Origin: Diploptera punctata
Lineage: Eukaryota; Arthropoda; Insecta; Blattodea; Blaberidae
Length of the DNA stretch: 64,000 bases
Reading direction: 5' to 3'
NCBI GenBank assembly: GCA_030220185.1
Contig: JASPKZ010003844.1
Coordinates: 691,001 to 755,000 of the forward strand
The notes under the pieces were generated by a model. The model was not told the origin of the DNA. It worked only from the letters and a program-made list of their open reading frames with translations, and ran no database searches. Shown one piece after another: positions 32,970 to 43,608 of this stretch (position 1 is its first letter; each line of letters starts with the position of its first letter). A program made the position numbers and the translations under genes.

Positions 32970-32970
32970 T
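32730..32970 (+). mobile_element. Repeat-L 3' end with (ATT)n tail
   Basis: TTTGTGCTGGTTGAGTGGAA, GCGCGAGCTTTATGTACTTA ACTCTGCCAGAATAAATAAA and then (ATT)16 or so. This is the clearest plus-strand copy. AATAAA sits just before the tail, as in a retroelement whose tail is copied from simple repeats. Confidence 0.75.
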
Positions 32971-33004
32971 AGGCTTTTTAGCACTGTTATGTTTTTGTGA
33001 CGAA

Positions 33005-33055
33005 CAGGGAGCTGGCCTGATGCATCACCCTCCAACCTGGAGGACCAGGTGATTT
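33005..33055 (+). repeat. Repeat R6
   Basis: AGGGAGCTGGCCTGATGCAT and CCTGGAGGACCAGG match 26,728-26,782 in reverse orientation. Confidence 0.5.
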
Positions 33056-33261
33056 TTGGTCAAGGTTACTCAGAAAAACTTTGGTAAGGTGTCCACCTGG
33101 AAGAAGAAGGAAAGGAAGACCTTGAAACTTGTGAATGCAAGAAATAAGAATTGGAATGAGAAAAAGAGGACTGGAGGGCATGTAGTGAATGGATAGAGTG
33201 AAGAAAAAAAATAAAACTTTAAGAACAGAAAGATGTGTAAACATTAAAAATCTCTATATAA

Positions 33262-33320
33262 ATAATAATAATATATAATAATAATAATAATTATTATTAT
33301 TATTATTATAACAATTATTA
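33262..33320. repeat. (AAT)n / (ATT)n palindromic microsatellite
   Basis: An AATAATAAT tract turns into ATTATTATT, forming a self-complementary run. Confidence 0.8.
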
Positions 33321-33926
33321 TCATTACTATTTCAATGATTTTGTAATTTTTTAAATATCCTTTTCCATTTACATCTAGATGTAAGTAAAATTTATTGGAA
33401 GAGTGAAGTTTGAATAAGGAAAATAGTTCATGTAAAATAAATTACATATTGAGATCTAAGTTTATTTCATACTGACATGAAAACACAAATACTGTAATGA
33501 TCAATCTGTCTTGTACACGTATTGTACATAAAATTAATCTAGGAAGAAAACTGTAATTTTAGATTCACAGTGACTTAAAATATACGTCTCTAAATAAACA
33601 CAGATTCCTATGTGATTCAACAGCGAAATATTTCATTCTTACTCTCGAATAACTGTCAGTTAAAATAATACATTCCACCTTACATACAGTTGTTCTTGTA
33701 AATAACTCGCTTTCTTCACGTTGATGGTATAAAAATGTTACTGATAAAAGTAATGAATTAGCTCTCCAGGTAAAAATAGATCATTGTGCAAGTTTCCAGC
33801 TGTTAATATGCATTGCATCGATGCAAAAATAGTTCATAGTATCAAACACCGAGTAATATTCTGATAGTTTATTTGATTTAAAGAATGAAGCGTCGACAGT
33901 ACTTTACAACAGTATAGGCAGTTATA
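33321..33926. other. No recognised feature
   Basis: AT-rich; nothing recognised. Confidence 0.3.
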
Positions 33927-34472
33927 CAGGGTGTTTTAAAATAAGTATTTCAGACTTCTGGGGGTTGTAGAGGAGACGCAGTAGATACAGTTTTGATAAG
34001 GAACTCATTTCCGGAAACATACTATTTGGATGTAAAACATTTTTCAAGATCGAAACACAATAGGCTGATATCGCGTGTCTTGTGTTTCAGAATAAGTATT
34101 ACAGACTTCTATGGGTTGTATTACAAGTGTGGTTCCACATGGTTCGAACCTGTTGTTCGTTGCACAAAGTGCACCTGCGACGCATGATTTCATACACGCC
34201 CCACAGGACCTCGTGTGTGCTCAATAATTTCTGCTGCCGCCAGAATTCGTGCAAGAAGAACTTCCTCCGACTGGTGTAGTACAAACCACTAGAAGTCTAT
34301 AATACTATTCTTAAATACAACACACAGGATATGAGCCCATTGTGTTTCAATCTTCAAATTTATTTTACATAAGAATGGTACGTTTCCGGACATGGGGTTC
34401 TTATCAAAACTTTATCTACTAGGTCCCCTCTACAGTCCCTATAACTCTGTAATACTTATTATGAAACACCTG
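33927..34472 (-). mobile_element. Mariner-type element, internally deleted
   Basis: Termini CAGGGTGTTTTAAAATAAGT and (inverted) CAGGTGTTTCATAATAAGTA, flanked by TA at 33,925-26 and 34,473-74. The minus strand encodes LLARILAAAEIIEHTRGPVG RV, then (after a shift) YEIMRRRC, resembling the remembered arthropod mariner-type C-terminus 'ARI..AA..I...PG...RV...M.RRC'. At 546 bp it is far too short for a full transposase and the frame is broken. Confidence 0.75.
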
Positions 34473-34544
34473 TATATTATGTCTCTTCTACTAAAATTCA
34501 TAAAATACTCTTTTAGGAATAAAATCTCTATGGCACGACAGGTT

Positions 34545-34690
34545 CAGAAGGTCCTTGCCCTTACATCCGACTGCTGGCCTCACATTCGCTTGTATAATTT
34601 ACAGAGGTGGAGGATTATGTAGCCGAGATAGGGTTTATGTGTTCAACATGTCGAACCCCCCAGCAGTTTTCTCAACCTGGTCCTTTTAGG
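34545..34690 (-). mobile_element. SINE S1, 3' half
   Basis: In reverse complement: GACCAGGTTGAGAAAACTGC, GGGGGGTTCGACATGTTGAA and ACCTCTGTAAATTATACAAG, ending in GCCAGCAGTCGGATGTAAGG GCAAGGACC. A diverged S1 without its tRNA-like head. Confidence 0.7.
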
Positions 34691-34875
34691 AATGTTTATA
34701 CCAATTTGGGCTGAAATAGTAAAACAGGCAACATATACCACAATAATTTTAAACAGAAAATCTACATCAATTTAGAGGCTGAGGAACTTAGAAGAATATG
34801 GATTCACGTCTCAGCTATTTTGATCGTTGCTAGAAATTGAATTATGTAAACAACTGATGTAATATTAGCATAAAT

Positions 34876-35535
34876 AATGCCACGAGTGATTTCCAATTTA
34901 TTTAGAGGATTTGGAAATAAAGAGTGGCATTTTTAAGACTATTTAACGAATAAAATTAAGCTGTTTAATTAAAATTCACTATTTAAACATAGTTACCGGT
35001 ATTTTAAAATATTTGTATATTTAATGTAAGCGATGGTTGGAAACAAATCAGAAATGTGTGGATATTTCACTGCAACATGATCATATTATTTATTGTCATA
35101 TAGGATCGCAATCAATGATAACCCACCTAGATCGCAATATTATAAGAATGCACCCTAGAGGAGAAAAAATGAAACACATCAAACTGTATATTATAACCAA
35201 CATTATTGGTTATTAATTATTTTTTAGGAAAAAACTCAGTAAAATCATTATTTAAAAACACAATAATTGAACACACAATTATCAAATGTCTAGTTCGAAG
35301 GATTCTGTTCATTATTTGCTATATTCAACGTATTTTTGGAGAGTCAGTCACTGCAAAATAATGCTCTGATCTGTTCAGAATGTTTAAAAAAAAAGAAGAG
35401 GAGTTTTCTTTATTTTGGTAAATAGAATTCGATAAATAGCGATGTGAAACACAACTTTCATTGGTTGTAAAACGAAATTCATTGAAACGTGATTGCTCAT
35501 TGACTCACATTTGGGGCATTAGTTAAATAGTCCAA
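34876..35535 (+). repeat. Dispersed repeat R1, fullest copy
   Basis: Starts GCCACGAGTGATTTCC ... GGAAATAAAGAGTGGC, a hairpin also present in copy 3 (59,800-59,868 reversed). It then matches copies 1 and 3 through AAGCTGTTTAATT, AGTTACCGGTATTTTAAAAT, AGAATGCACCCTAGAGGAGA, CACATCAAACTGTATATTAT and CATTTGGGGCATTAGTTAAA. No coding sequence. The class is unknown. The near-terminal hairpin is notable. Confidence 0.75.
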
Positions 35536-36042
35536 AGTAAAGAGTGTTTTCACCTTAGAAATAACTTTCATAAGTTAGCCAGAATAGGGTAGGTACTATC
35601 TTCGCAGACATGACGATCCATGGGGCATGAAATAAGAATCCATGTTTCATAGCCAGCGACGCGAGGATACGTAGATGGCTATCCTAAGTTCCGACCAACT
35701 CAGTTCCCGGACCACTTTCCGGTAATTATTTAATTATTTTTATAGAGGGTGAATACAGGACACAAACGCACTGTATATACGAGTGAGTGAAAAATAATCT
35801 CCCTCTCTCTGCTAGCCCAGGATCGAAATTGGTTATAAACCCAGGCCTATAATTAGATGTTTATCCTCACAAATTGTCAACTAACTACATATAAAGATAG
35901 ACAATTTTATAGAATTTTCTAATCGACAAATAAAAAAAACACAATGCAATTTAGTACAATTGAAATTTGTTAAGGTGTGGGCTCGATTTAAATTTTGAAA
36001 ATGGACGTAACTAGGATAAAAAAAGAGTTGAACATTAAAATA
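35536..36042. other. No recognised feature
   Basis: No gene recognised. It may include the missing 5' part of the Helitron-like element ending at 36,916. Confidence 0.3.
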
Positions 36043-36556
36043 AAGAATAGTTTTAAAAAACTAAAAAAACACGCTTTATTAGAAAACAACTAAAAAATGA
36101 AAAATAATGTAATTTCCAACACGCTTGGGATAAAAATAACGTGGTCAACAAAAAAATAATCTCCAACACATTTAGAATAATACTAGAGTTATCTACAAAA
36201 AAAAATTATCATCAAAAGCATGGGGTGATTTTTATGGTTTTTACATTTTCTTCTTAGAGACTTTACTTTTATCTGTGTATTATCAAATATATTAATTGAT
36301 ATAGAGCACCCCACTCTTTTGATAGTAAAACTATTTTTTTTGATAACTCTAGTTTTAATCTATATGTGTTGAACATTATTTTTTGTTGACCACATTAATT
36401 TTGTCCCAAGCGTGTTGGAAATTAAAATTATTTTTCATTTTTTAGTTCGGTTTTCTAATAAAGCGTGTTGTTTTAGTTTTTAAAACTGTTATTTATTTTT
36501 TAGTTTGGATTTCTAATAAAATGTGTTGTTTTAATTTTTTAAACTATTATTTATTT
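36043..36556. repeat. 190-bp inverted repeat plus local tandem units
   Basis: The arms 36,043-36,227 and 36,307-36,496 are reverse complements at roughly 85 percent by eye. Shared blocks are AACACGCTTTATTAGAAAAC / its complement, and CCAACACGCTTGGGA / TCCCAAGCGTGTTGG. The spacer is 79 bp. The outer part of the right arm is repeated once more in tandem (36,497-36,556), then partly again. AT-rich, non-coding. It may be part of the Helitron-like element that ends at 36,916. Confidence 0.8.
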
Positions 36557-36599
36557 AAACTATTATTTATTTTTTAGCTTTAATATTTTACAGAATAAG

Positions 36600-36916
36600 A
36601 TAATACATAAGATAGAAATGTAAATAAATTAAATAACGCCGGGTAAACAGCACGTGGAATCTGAAAACAATTACGATATAAATTTTTCCCCTTACTAATT
36701 TAACTAAACATAAAACACATTAATTTTCGTATTTCAGCTTATTTATGTCAAGAAGATCGGGATATGTAGATTCCCAGGCAAAGCCGGATAATCAGCACGA
36801 GGTATCTAAAAAATATACATTTATAATTATTTTTCCTTTCATTTATTCAACTAAACATAAAAGCACCTTGATTTTCGTTTATTTAGGCGTAGCAGGGCAC
36901 GCCGGGTATTAGCTAG
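36600..36916 (+). mobile_element. Helitron-like element, 3' part
   Basis: Two internal units carry AAGATCGGGATATGTAGATT CCC-type sequence. The 3' end GGGCACGCCGGGTATTAGCTAG stops at 36,916 with host T next. Matches 57,360-57,600 in reverse. CTAG before T is a Helitron 3' end. The 5' end was not found. Confidence 0.65.
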
Positions 36917-37525
36917 TAAATTATACAAATAGGCCTATCATTTCAAAATTACACTGTATAATGTCATTATGCGACACAGAGTGAGAATAATATGTTAGTT
37001 CCAAATGTGAGGTTTTAACGGAAACATATTTTTATTCATATATTAGTTAATAATAGCACTACTGCCATGGGGTCAGGAGTTCACCAGGGCAGCATACTAG
37101 CTCCATTACTGTACCCTCTCTACATCAATGGTGTATCAACAGAATTGCGACATTTCCGCTGTCAACTTTATGCTGTCGTTATCAAAATTTACATTAACGG
37201 AATAAATGAAACAATAACGTCTTTATTTTAAATATTTTACTTAGATATTATCCACCTCAACATCTGTATCAATATTATCTGAAATTAATACCAGATTTTG
37301 CTTGGAGCTAAATATCCAGAAATTATTTTTGGCAAAACTGCACTTAAACTAGCGTGAAATATTTTCAAAGTCTTATAGAACAACAGTGCGAATGCTCCAG
37401 AGTTTATAGAGCCAGTGATAACCCACAATCGTACCACATATCGATTACCATCCTCGATTACTATCCGTCGCTATGCAATTTAAATGACCAATATTTGCAA
37501 TAAATCCCCAAATCTATGTTAAAAA

Positions 37526-37557
<32 letters not shown>

Positions 37558-37774
37558 ATTACCAAACGTTTATTAGAAATGGGTGTACACTTACTTATCA
37601 CTCCTTAACGCTGATCCAACCAGCGATAATCCAAAACAGCGATAGAAAAATCATAGACTAAGTAATATACTCTGTGGAGAAAATAGCAGTTAACATCACA
37701 ATATTGTCTAACAGTGTCATAATATTGTGATTTGCATATTTAAATAAATACTTCAAATTTGTCTAATCCATCGA
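36917..37774. other. No recognised feature
   Basis: Contains an (AAT)n run at 37,533-37,555. Positions 37,068-37,170 give GSGVHQGSILAPLLYPLYIN and later RHFRCQLYA, an RT-like trace (G..QGS.L.P.L..LY.N) on the plus strand, from a worn retroelement of another type. Confidence 0.45.
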
Positions 37775-38098
37775 TAGTAATTCTGCCCGAAGGCAGGTCT
37801 TTCACTGCAATCATAGCATTTTCATGCTATGCTTGCAGTTTTACTAGGGAATTGTAGGTGTAGTAGCTTCCCGTTGCTTTCCACACCGGTGAAGTATGAT
37901 GATGATGATAATGATAAGGATAATGATGATGGCCATATGATTTCGGGGACCGTTTGGGCCTTAAAGTTTTCCTGACAGTCTTACAGGTGAGGAAAAACCC
38001 CGATAAAAACCTCAACCAGAAAAACTGCCCCGACCGGGGATCGAACCCGGGCCCGCTGCGTGACAAGGCAGCACGCTATCTCGAGAGCACAGCGGTAA
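37775..38098 (-). mobile_element. SINE S2 copy
   Basis: Reverse complement of S2: head CGCTGTGCTCTCGAGATAGC, B box GGGTTCGATCCCC, body and 3' end GACCTGCCTTCGGGCAGAAT. A 7-bp deletion removes TTTGTC-type bases near 37,978. No clear TSD. Confidence 0.9.
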
Positions 38099-38125
38099 AT
38101 AATGTTATAAAAATAGTTATCTGTT

Positions 38126-38515
38126 CTATCTATCTTCGGGTTTTTACAGCTGCCGTCTTCCCGTGCCAAACCCCCAAAGCCTACAGTCTTGGGCATCTTC
38201 GATGCTTAGCCCTCTAGCTTGCATTACTGTTTTCATGTTTTCCTTCCATGTTAACTTTAGTCTCCCTCTTTTCTTCTTTCTGCTGGGATGCCATTCATAT
38301 AATTGCTTCGGCCATCGCGCATCTTCCATTCTTAAAACATGTCCTAGCCACTTTAATTCCTTCACCTCAATTCTTGTAATTATGCTTTCTTCTGCTTCCA
38401 TTATGTTTCTAGTTTCCGTATTTGTCACATGTTCTAATTTAGACTTTCTGGCACTTCTGCGTAAATAATCAATTTCTAGGGCTATTAGTCTATTCTTGTA
38501 GTACTTATTGATTGT
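38126..38515 (-). mobile_element. LINE-E 3' end with TSD
   Basis: Flanked by AATAGTTATCTGTT at 38,112-38,125 and 38,516-38,529 (14 bp, exact). Minus strand: MTNTETRNIMEAEESIITRI, EVKELKWLGHVLRMEDARWP, KKKRGRLKLTWKENMKTVMQ and GLSIEDAQDCRLWGFGTGRR. The tail is (GATA)n (AAGATAGATAG). It is 5'-truncated to 390 bp, and the C-terminal frame is still open. Confidence 0.95.
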
Positions 38516-38529
38516 AATAGTTATCTGTT

Positions 38530-39424
38530 AATATGTTAAAATATTAAATAATGTTAGTAAACACAGAAGAAGAGCTATAGTTTACAATAATATAACTGAA
38601 AAATCAAGCGCTAGTAGAACTGCAGTTGAGCCTTATTTTTTTCTTGCCTGCCTATTACCCCCCCCCCGTTTCGTGTTCCAAACTGTTCAGATTTGTCACA
38701 ATATCGTTGACTACAGCAATTGTATCACTCAAGCTTGCACCCGAATTTTCCAAACCTTCCGTTGAAGTACTTACGTTAGAAATCCTATATTTGATGTTAT
38801 ATACTTGAAATAACTCTCAATATTTGTGTTAGAATGTAGAAACTGCGGAATCTGTATTCGATTTGGATCTCTGGTATCAAATGAAGTTTTATTCATGCTG
38901 TAAAGTTTCCACAGTAATACACATATGCAACTAGTCATGATCCTTGTCTCTTTAGAATCGTAGAAGGAAGGAAAGCAACTTCAGGGCATTGTTTTCTGAA
39001 CGTTGTCTCACATGAAGGTGCTTTTGCAAAACTTTGTTGATCTTTAATTAGTTTGTTGACCTTTGCAAAATTACTTCACACTTCTTTAACCACGCAGGTA
39101 GGGATGTGCTAGTCATGTTATATTAATTACATTTTTTAAAAGCCTGTTAGCAAATTACGTGCCTTAATATTATGTCCGGCACGGCATCAGAAACGAAATA
39201 TGATACTTCTTCGCTAGCCAGATTCAAAGGCAATAGTACTTTGAACCATTAAACTAATTGTGGAATAGGCATCATTCTCAATTTTCAAAAGTGAAATAAG
39301 CCTTTGTGGGCCCTCTGGATCAAACATCTCTGATAACATTCACTATATATATCATTCAATATAGGCTGCTTTTCGTCCTTTGAAGCCTTTATAGTGTTGT
39401 ATTTGAATTGGTTCTCGATGCCAA
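38530..39424. other. Unassigned; possible decayed coding sequence, minus strand
   Basis: On the minus strand, short open segments in changing frames look protein-like: IENQFKYNTIKASKDEKQPI (about 39,420-39,360), MLSEMFDPEGPQRLISLLKI (about 39,340-39,280) and KVNKLIKDQQSFAKAPSCET (about 39,070-39,010). I do not recognise the family. A poly-C run lies at 38,659-38,667. Confidence 0.3.
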
Positions 39425-39990
39425 TATCATCATCATAATTATCCTTCACGGATTAGGTCTTTGCCTAGTCCGATCTCACATCTATCCAGCCAAGCGCTTT
39501 CTTGGTCTTCCCACCGATCTTCGTCCTCCAGGATTAAACATCAGTGCCATCTTTGGACATGCCATTCTTCGCTGATGTTCTATCCAATTGTCCCTGCGTT
39601 TTTCTATTTGTTGAAGAAGTGGTTGTACTTTTAGTTCCTCTCTAATATTCCCATTTCTAATATGTTCTTCTCTTATACAATATTTCACAGCCCATAAGAA
39701 TCTCATTTCCGCTGCCTGAATTTTACTTTTGTCTTTTTCCTTCAGGATCCAGACCTCACTTCCATACATCGCCACTGGTAGTGCCATCGTTGAGTAAAAT
39801 CTTAGCTGCATATCCTTTTTTAATTTGTTCCTCAGCGTTCGTTGATTTTTCCACAAATATGTTGAAATGTCTGTATTTTCTTATTTATATTTTCTTCATA
39901 AGTTATATCGCAGCCCAAATACTGGAAATGTGAAACCTGTTCCAGCACTTCATCTTCTATTACTATTTTTTGTTCTTACTGGGTACCTTT
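39425..39990 (-). mobile_element. LINE-M 3' end
   Basis: Minus strand, open for 124 codons: RTLRNKLKKDMQLRFYSTMA, LPVAMYGSEVWILKEKDKSK, IQAAEMRFLWAVKYCIREEH, EELKVQPLLQQIEKRRDNWI and GRRSVGRPRKRLAG. Upstream, FLIYFSYLGCDITYEENI-like sequence is shifted. Related to LINE-K. The 7-bp GCCAATA on both sides may be the TSD. Confidence 0.85.
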
Positions 39991-40147
39991 CATGAAACTG
40001 GATACTTTCCACGCCAATAATATAAATGTTACAATTTGTTAAACATACATCTCTCACAAAGTTGAATCATGCTAAATTTACTTTGGGTGTGCTTTAAAAA
40101 ATACAGCTTTTTACTTCTGAGTTTGTATAAAAAATGTCTGCCGTAAT

Positions 40148-40290
40148 AAACAGGAGAAACGATTACGAGTATTTGAGAACAAAGTTCGTAGGAAAATTTT
40201 TGGATCAAAGAGAGATGAAAAGACAGACGAATGGAGAAGATTACATAACAGTGAAGTACATGATCTTTATAGGAAAACTAGAAGCGTAAG
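40148..40290 (+). mobile_element. LINE-A internal fragment
   Basis: RRKRLRVFENKVRRKIFGSK, RDEKTDEWRRLHNSEVHDLY. Only the GPKRDEQ region is present. Confidence 0.8.
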
Positions 40291-41319
40291 GGCTGACAAC
40301 CTTTTTTTCAGAGGGTTCTTATTTCAGGCTTTAGGTTCTTTTAAGTGTAATAAATCTATGACATGAAACCCATGCTTTACTTTCCTTCCGATAGTAACCG
40401 TACTCAGGAAATTTACACGCTTAAAATCGAATGATACCGGTGGATAAATAGCCGCGAATCTGGAAACATAGCCGAGCACTGTATCACTAGTCTAACGGAA
40501 TCGACGAAATATTTATTGTTAATATTACTCAAGAAAAAATGGTAATACTTCAGACATATTATGCATTGTACAAAATAAAGAACACGAGGAAAATATTGTT
40601 TCATTTCACATCTCGAACATAAGTAATTTCAACAGTGCTCATTGTTGTTATGTAGGATTAATTTTCGCATCAATTTTTGTTTCATGGAAACTGTACATTT
40701 AAGACAAGATATGTATTACGTAACTTGATAATTACTCCTAGTAATTCATACTTAAAATCTGCTTACTTCCACTTCTTAAACCTTGTAAATGTAGGTAGTA
40801 TAATGCAATTCTAGAGTTTGTGATTTTTTTTCAAGGAATTTAATTTCATTAGCTCTCCATTTTTCGTTTGATTATTGTTGACAATTGTTTATAATATTGT
40901 TATTTAACTATACATTAACTCAGTTGTCACTGATTTAAATTCGCCAAGGTCATTTATACTGTATTTACATTTGTCGGTTGTGTGTTATAGTTTCTCACGC
41001 TCAATTCACATAACTTATGTGGCCTTTGCAATTGTGACTCTGGGATTTCCTGAGTCATTATTATAAATATTTAATATGGACTTTTATTGCTATTCAGTTG
41101 GCATTGATGTTAATGCTGGAAATTATCCCTACAAGTTTTACGAATTGAATTTTATGTGTGTGATTTTGTACACTGTGCTTGAGGGACCTTTTAGAAAGGT
41201 TACAACAAATGTTCGTGTAATGTTTAGTGATAATCAATCAGGAGTTACTCTCTTCCACCCTATGTCAGAGACTGCCAAACTTTACCATCTTTCAGAAACA
41301 AATTGAAAATAAAATTATT
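40291..41319. other. No recognised feature
   Basis: About 1 kb, AT-rich; no gene or repeat recognised. Confidence 0.3.
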
Positions 41320-41738
41320 GATATAAACGTAATAAATAATAACATCATCGTTAAATTCCATATGATGGGATAAGCATATTTTGGAAAGACACAAAAAATA
41401 CATTGGTAAAACATTAGTGGAGTCTTGCAATGTATGGAAGTGAGGTATGGATAATCAATAAGTACTACAAGAATAGACTAACAGCTCTAGAAATGGATTA
41501 TTTACGCAGTAGTGCCAGAGAGTCAAATTTAGAACATGTCACAAATAAGGAAATCAGAAACATAATGGATGCAGAAGAAAGCATAAATGAAGGGATTGAG
41601 GAGAAGGAATTAAAGTGGTTAGGACATGTTTTAAGAATGGAAGACGAGCGATGGCCGAACGCAATTATATCAATGGCATCCGACCATAAAGAAGAAAAGA
41701 GGGAGACCAAAGTTAACATGGAAGGAAAACATGAAGAT

Positions 41739-42417
41739 AGTAGTAGTAGTAGGACTTTATTAGACAAAAAGTAAGATATTTACAATATTATTTACAAATA
41801 TGGGTCGCACGGGCAGTAAGCCGTACGTGCTGTTGACAGTCCGTTACAATAAAGTAATAATTGGTACAAGTGTAAAGAAAAATAAACAAAAACAGCAATA
41901 ACATTACAATTACATAAAGAAAACACAATAAAAATATTCGATTTCGATTAAGGGTCTTTCCACTTTTCAGCGGTTGCCCTTTTACCAGCCGGCTGCTGGC
42001 CCTTCACATCCACATGTGTCAATCACAGAGGTAGATGATCAACAGCCAGTGTAGGGGTGACATGTGGTTAGCATGTCGAGTCCCCCAGCCGTTATAGCTG
42101 GTTCCTCAACCTGGAGCCGCTACTTATTGTAGCTACCCAATTGCCTCACGATGCTGGATGGGCACCGGTCCCATACTGGCCGAAATACCATGAGAAAATT
42201 TCTTCTCCCATGGAGACTCGAACCAGCGCAAGTCCCGTAGCTCTGCGCCAAGGCTTCATACCTTAACCGCTCGGCTACGGCGCGGGACTAAAAATATTAC
42301 AATTAAATAATAACACAATAGCATTATACACTAAAAAACATTAACATTACAATTACATAAAGAAAACACAATAATATTATAATTAAGTAATAACACAATA
42401 GCAATAACATTACAATA
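41739..42417 (-). mobile_element. Unnamed retroelement fragment inside LINE-E
   Basis: In reverse complement the end is ...TCTAATAAAGTCC(TAC)n, like a 3' UTR with an AATAAA signal and trinucleotide tail. The body contains tandem units of about 80 bp with CATTACAATTACATAAAGAA AACACAATA (41,900, 42,343) and TAATAACACAATAGCA (42,308, 42,387). The S1 SINE splits one unit. No coding sequence remains. Confidence 0.6.
41939..42288 (-). mobile_element. SINE S1, full copy with TSD
   Basis: Flanked by TAAAAATATT at 41,929-41,938 and 42,289-42,298 (10 bp). 350 bp, the same length as the 15,457 copy. Head GTCCCGCGCCGTAGCCGAGC, B box GGTTCGAGTCTCC, tail type ACCGCTGAAAAGTGGAAAGA. A well preserved, young copy. 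Confidence 0.95.
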
Positions 42418-42579
42418 CAAGCAAGAGGGCTAAGCATTGAAGATGCCCAATATCGTAGGCTTTGGAGGTTTGGAACGGGAAGACGGCAGCAGCTGTAAAA
42501 ACTCGAAGATAGATAGATAGATATAAACGTCTCACTAATATTACTTTTTTTTAAAACAATTAATACTTTTTTTTCATTA

Positions 42580-42957
42580 TTTATTAAAAACAGTATTCAT
42601 ATTTGTCAATATATTTACCCAATGTCTTATATAAGCGATAGATTAATTCATCAGAGTTTATTACTCTCTTTGTATATATTTTTCTCTTCTTTTTATGTAT
42701 AGTAGATTCGAGCTGTTATTCCTTTGAGTATACATTCTTCCATTAGTTTAAAATAATTGTATTTAATTTTATTGTATTGTTAGACATTATTTTCATTACC
42801 CTTCAGTTTGACCAGATAATTAATTGATTAATATGTCATATTATTGTATTTTTTTTGTATTTAAATGTAATATATGTTCATTCTGGTGAGTGGAAGAGAA
42901 GGTCACATGGTTTTAACTCCACCTGGCTAAATAAGTCTATTCTATTCTATTCTATCT
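42580..42957 (+). mobile_element. Repeat-L 3' end with (ATTCT)n tail
   Basis: CATTCTGGTGAGTGGAAGAG AAGGTCACATGGTTTTAACTCC ACCTGGCTAAATAAG then (TCTAT)n. The upstream part to about 42,580 is T-rich and similar in style to 32,740-32,860. Here the tail is a pentanucleotide, not a trinucleotide. Confidence 0.6.
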
Positions 42958-43105
42958 CCTTCATAATTAGCACAACAGCTCAGGTGGGCCCTGGCTTCCT
43001 CTATGGCTCTCCTCCATTAATCCCTGTCCCTCGACAGCTGTCTCAAATTTCCCATTTTTGCTCTCTCCAGATCCCGCCAAACACAATCCCACCATCTTGA
43101 TCTCG
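42958..43105 (-). mobile_element. Probable LINE ORF end
   Basis: Minus strand: RWWDCVWRDLERAKMGNLRQ, then LSRDRDWRRAIEEARAHLSC with one stop. The R(R)W..D...DL..., DR..WR...EEARAH order is common at LINE RT C-termini. Not one of the families named above. Confidence 0.5.
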
Positions 43106-43608
43106 GTAATACATATTAGGGTCGGCAACAAAGCTTTAGAATTTACATTGCCAAATTTAAAAATGGTGTATGCTTACTTCTGTATTTTGCATTGCTTCTT
43201 AGCAAAAATATAAGACAAATATTTTTTCCCCAATTTATTATCGCAAAACTTGGATGCGGCCTATACACGCGTAAGTACGGGTACATAAAGGACTGTCTGA
43301 CTCAAAGGCAGTTCAGAAATTCACTTATCAAATATTTCCTCAGACATTATTTATAATACATGAATGGTTTAAAAATATGTAGGCTACTTTTAGTTGTACA
43401 ACATCCATACGTCCTCACCTGTAATGCCAAAACTTTGGTGGCAAATAAACTCATCATCAAACTGCATATTTTACTGTTTCGCACGTCTTGTAAATGATGT
43501 TTTCTATGGAGACTCTAATTGTACTTCAAACTTAATGTCGTCAAAGAATAGACTTTCCTTGTTCTTTCACTGTACATTTCATATAAACAGGTTTTAAGGA
43601 CTTATATA

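Larger units (their letters stand above)
41331..42519 (+). mobile_element. LINE-E with nested insertions and TSD
   Basis: Flanked by GATATAAACGT at 41,320-41,330 and 42,520-42,530 (11 bp, exact). 41,331-41,738 encodes MYGSEVWIINKYYKNRLTAL, EMDYLRSSARESNLEHVTNK and EKELKWLGHVLRMEDERWPN. The remaining LINE-E bases (AGAGGGCTAAGCATTGAAGA TGCCC and the (GATA)n tail) resume at 42,420. The gap is an unnamed element, itself split by SINE S1, so three insertion generations are ordered here. Confidence 0.95.
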
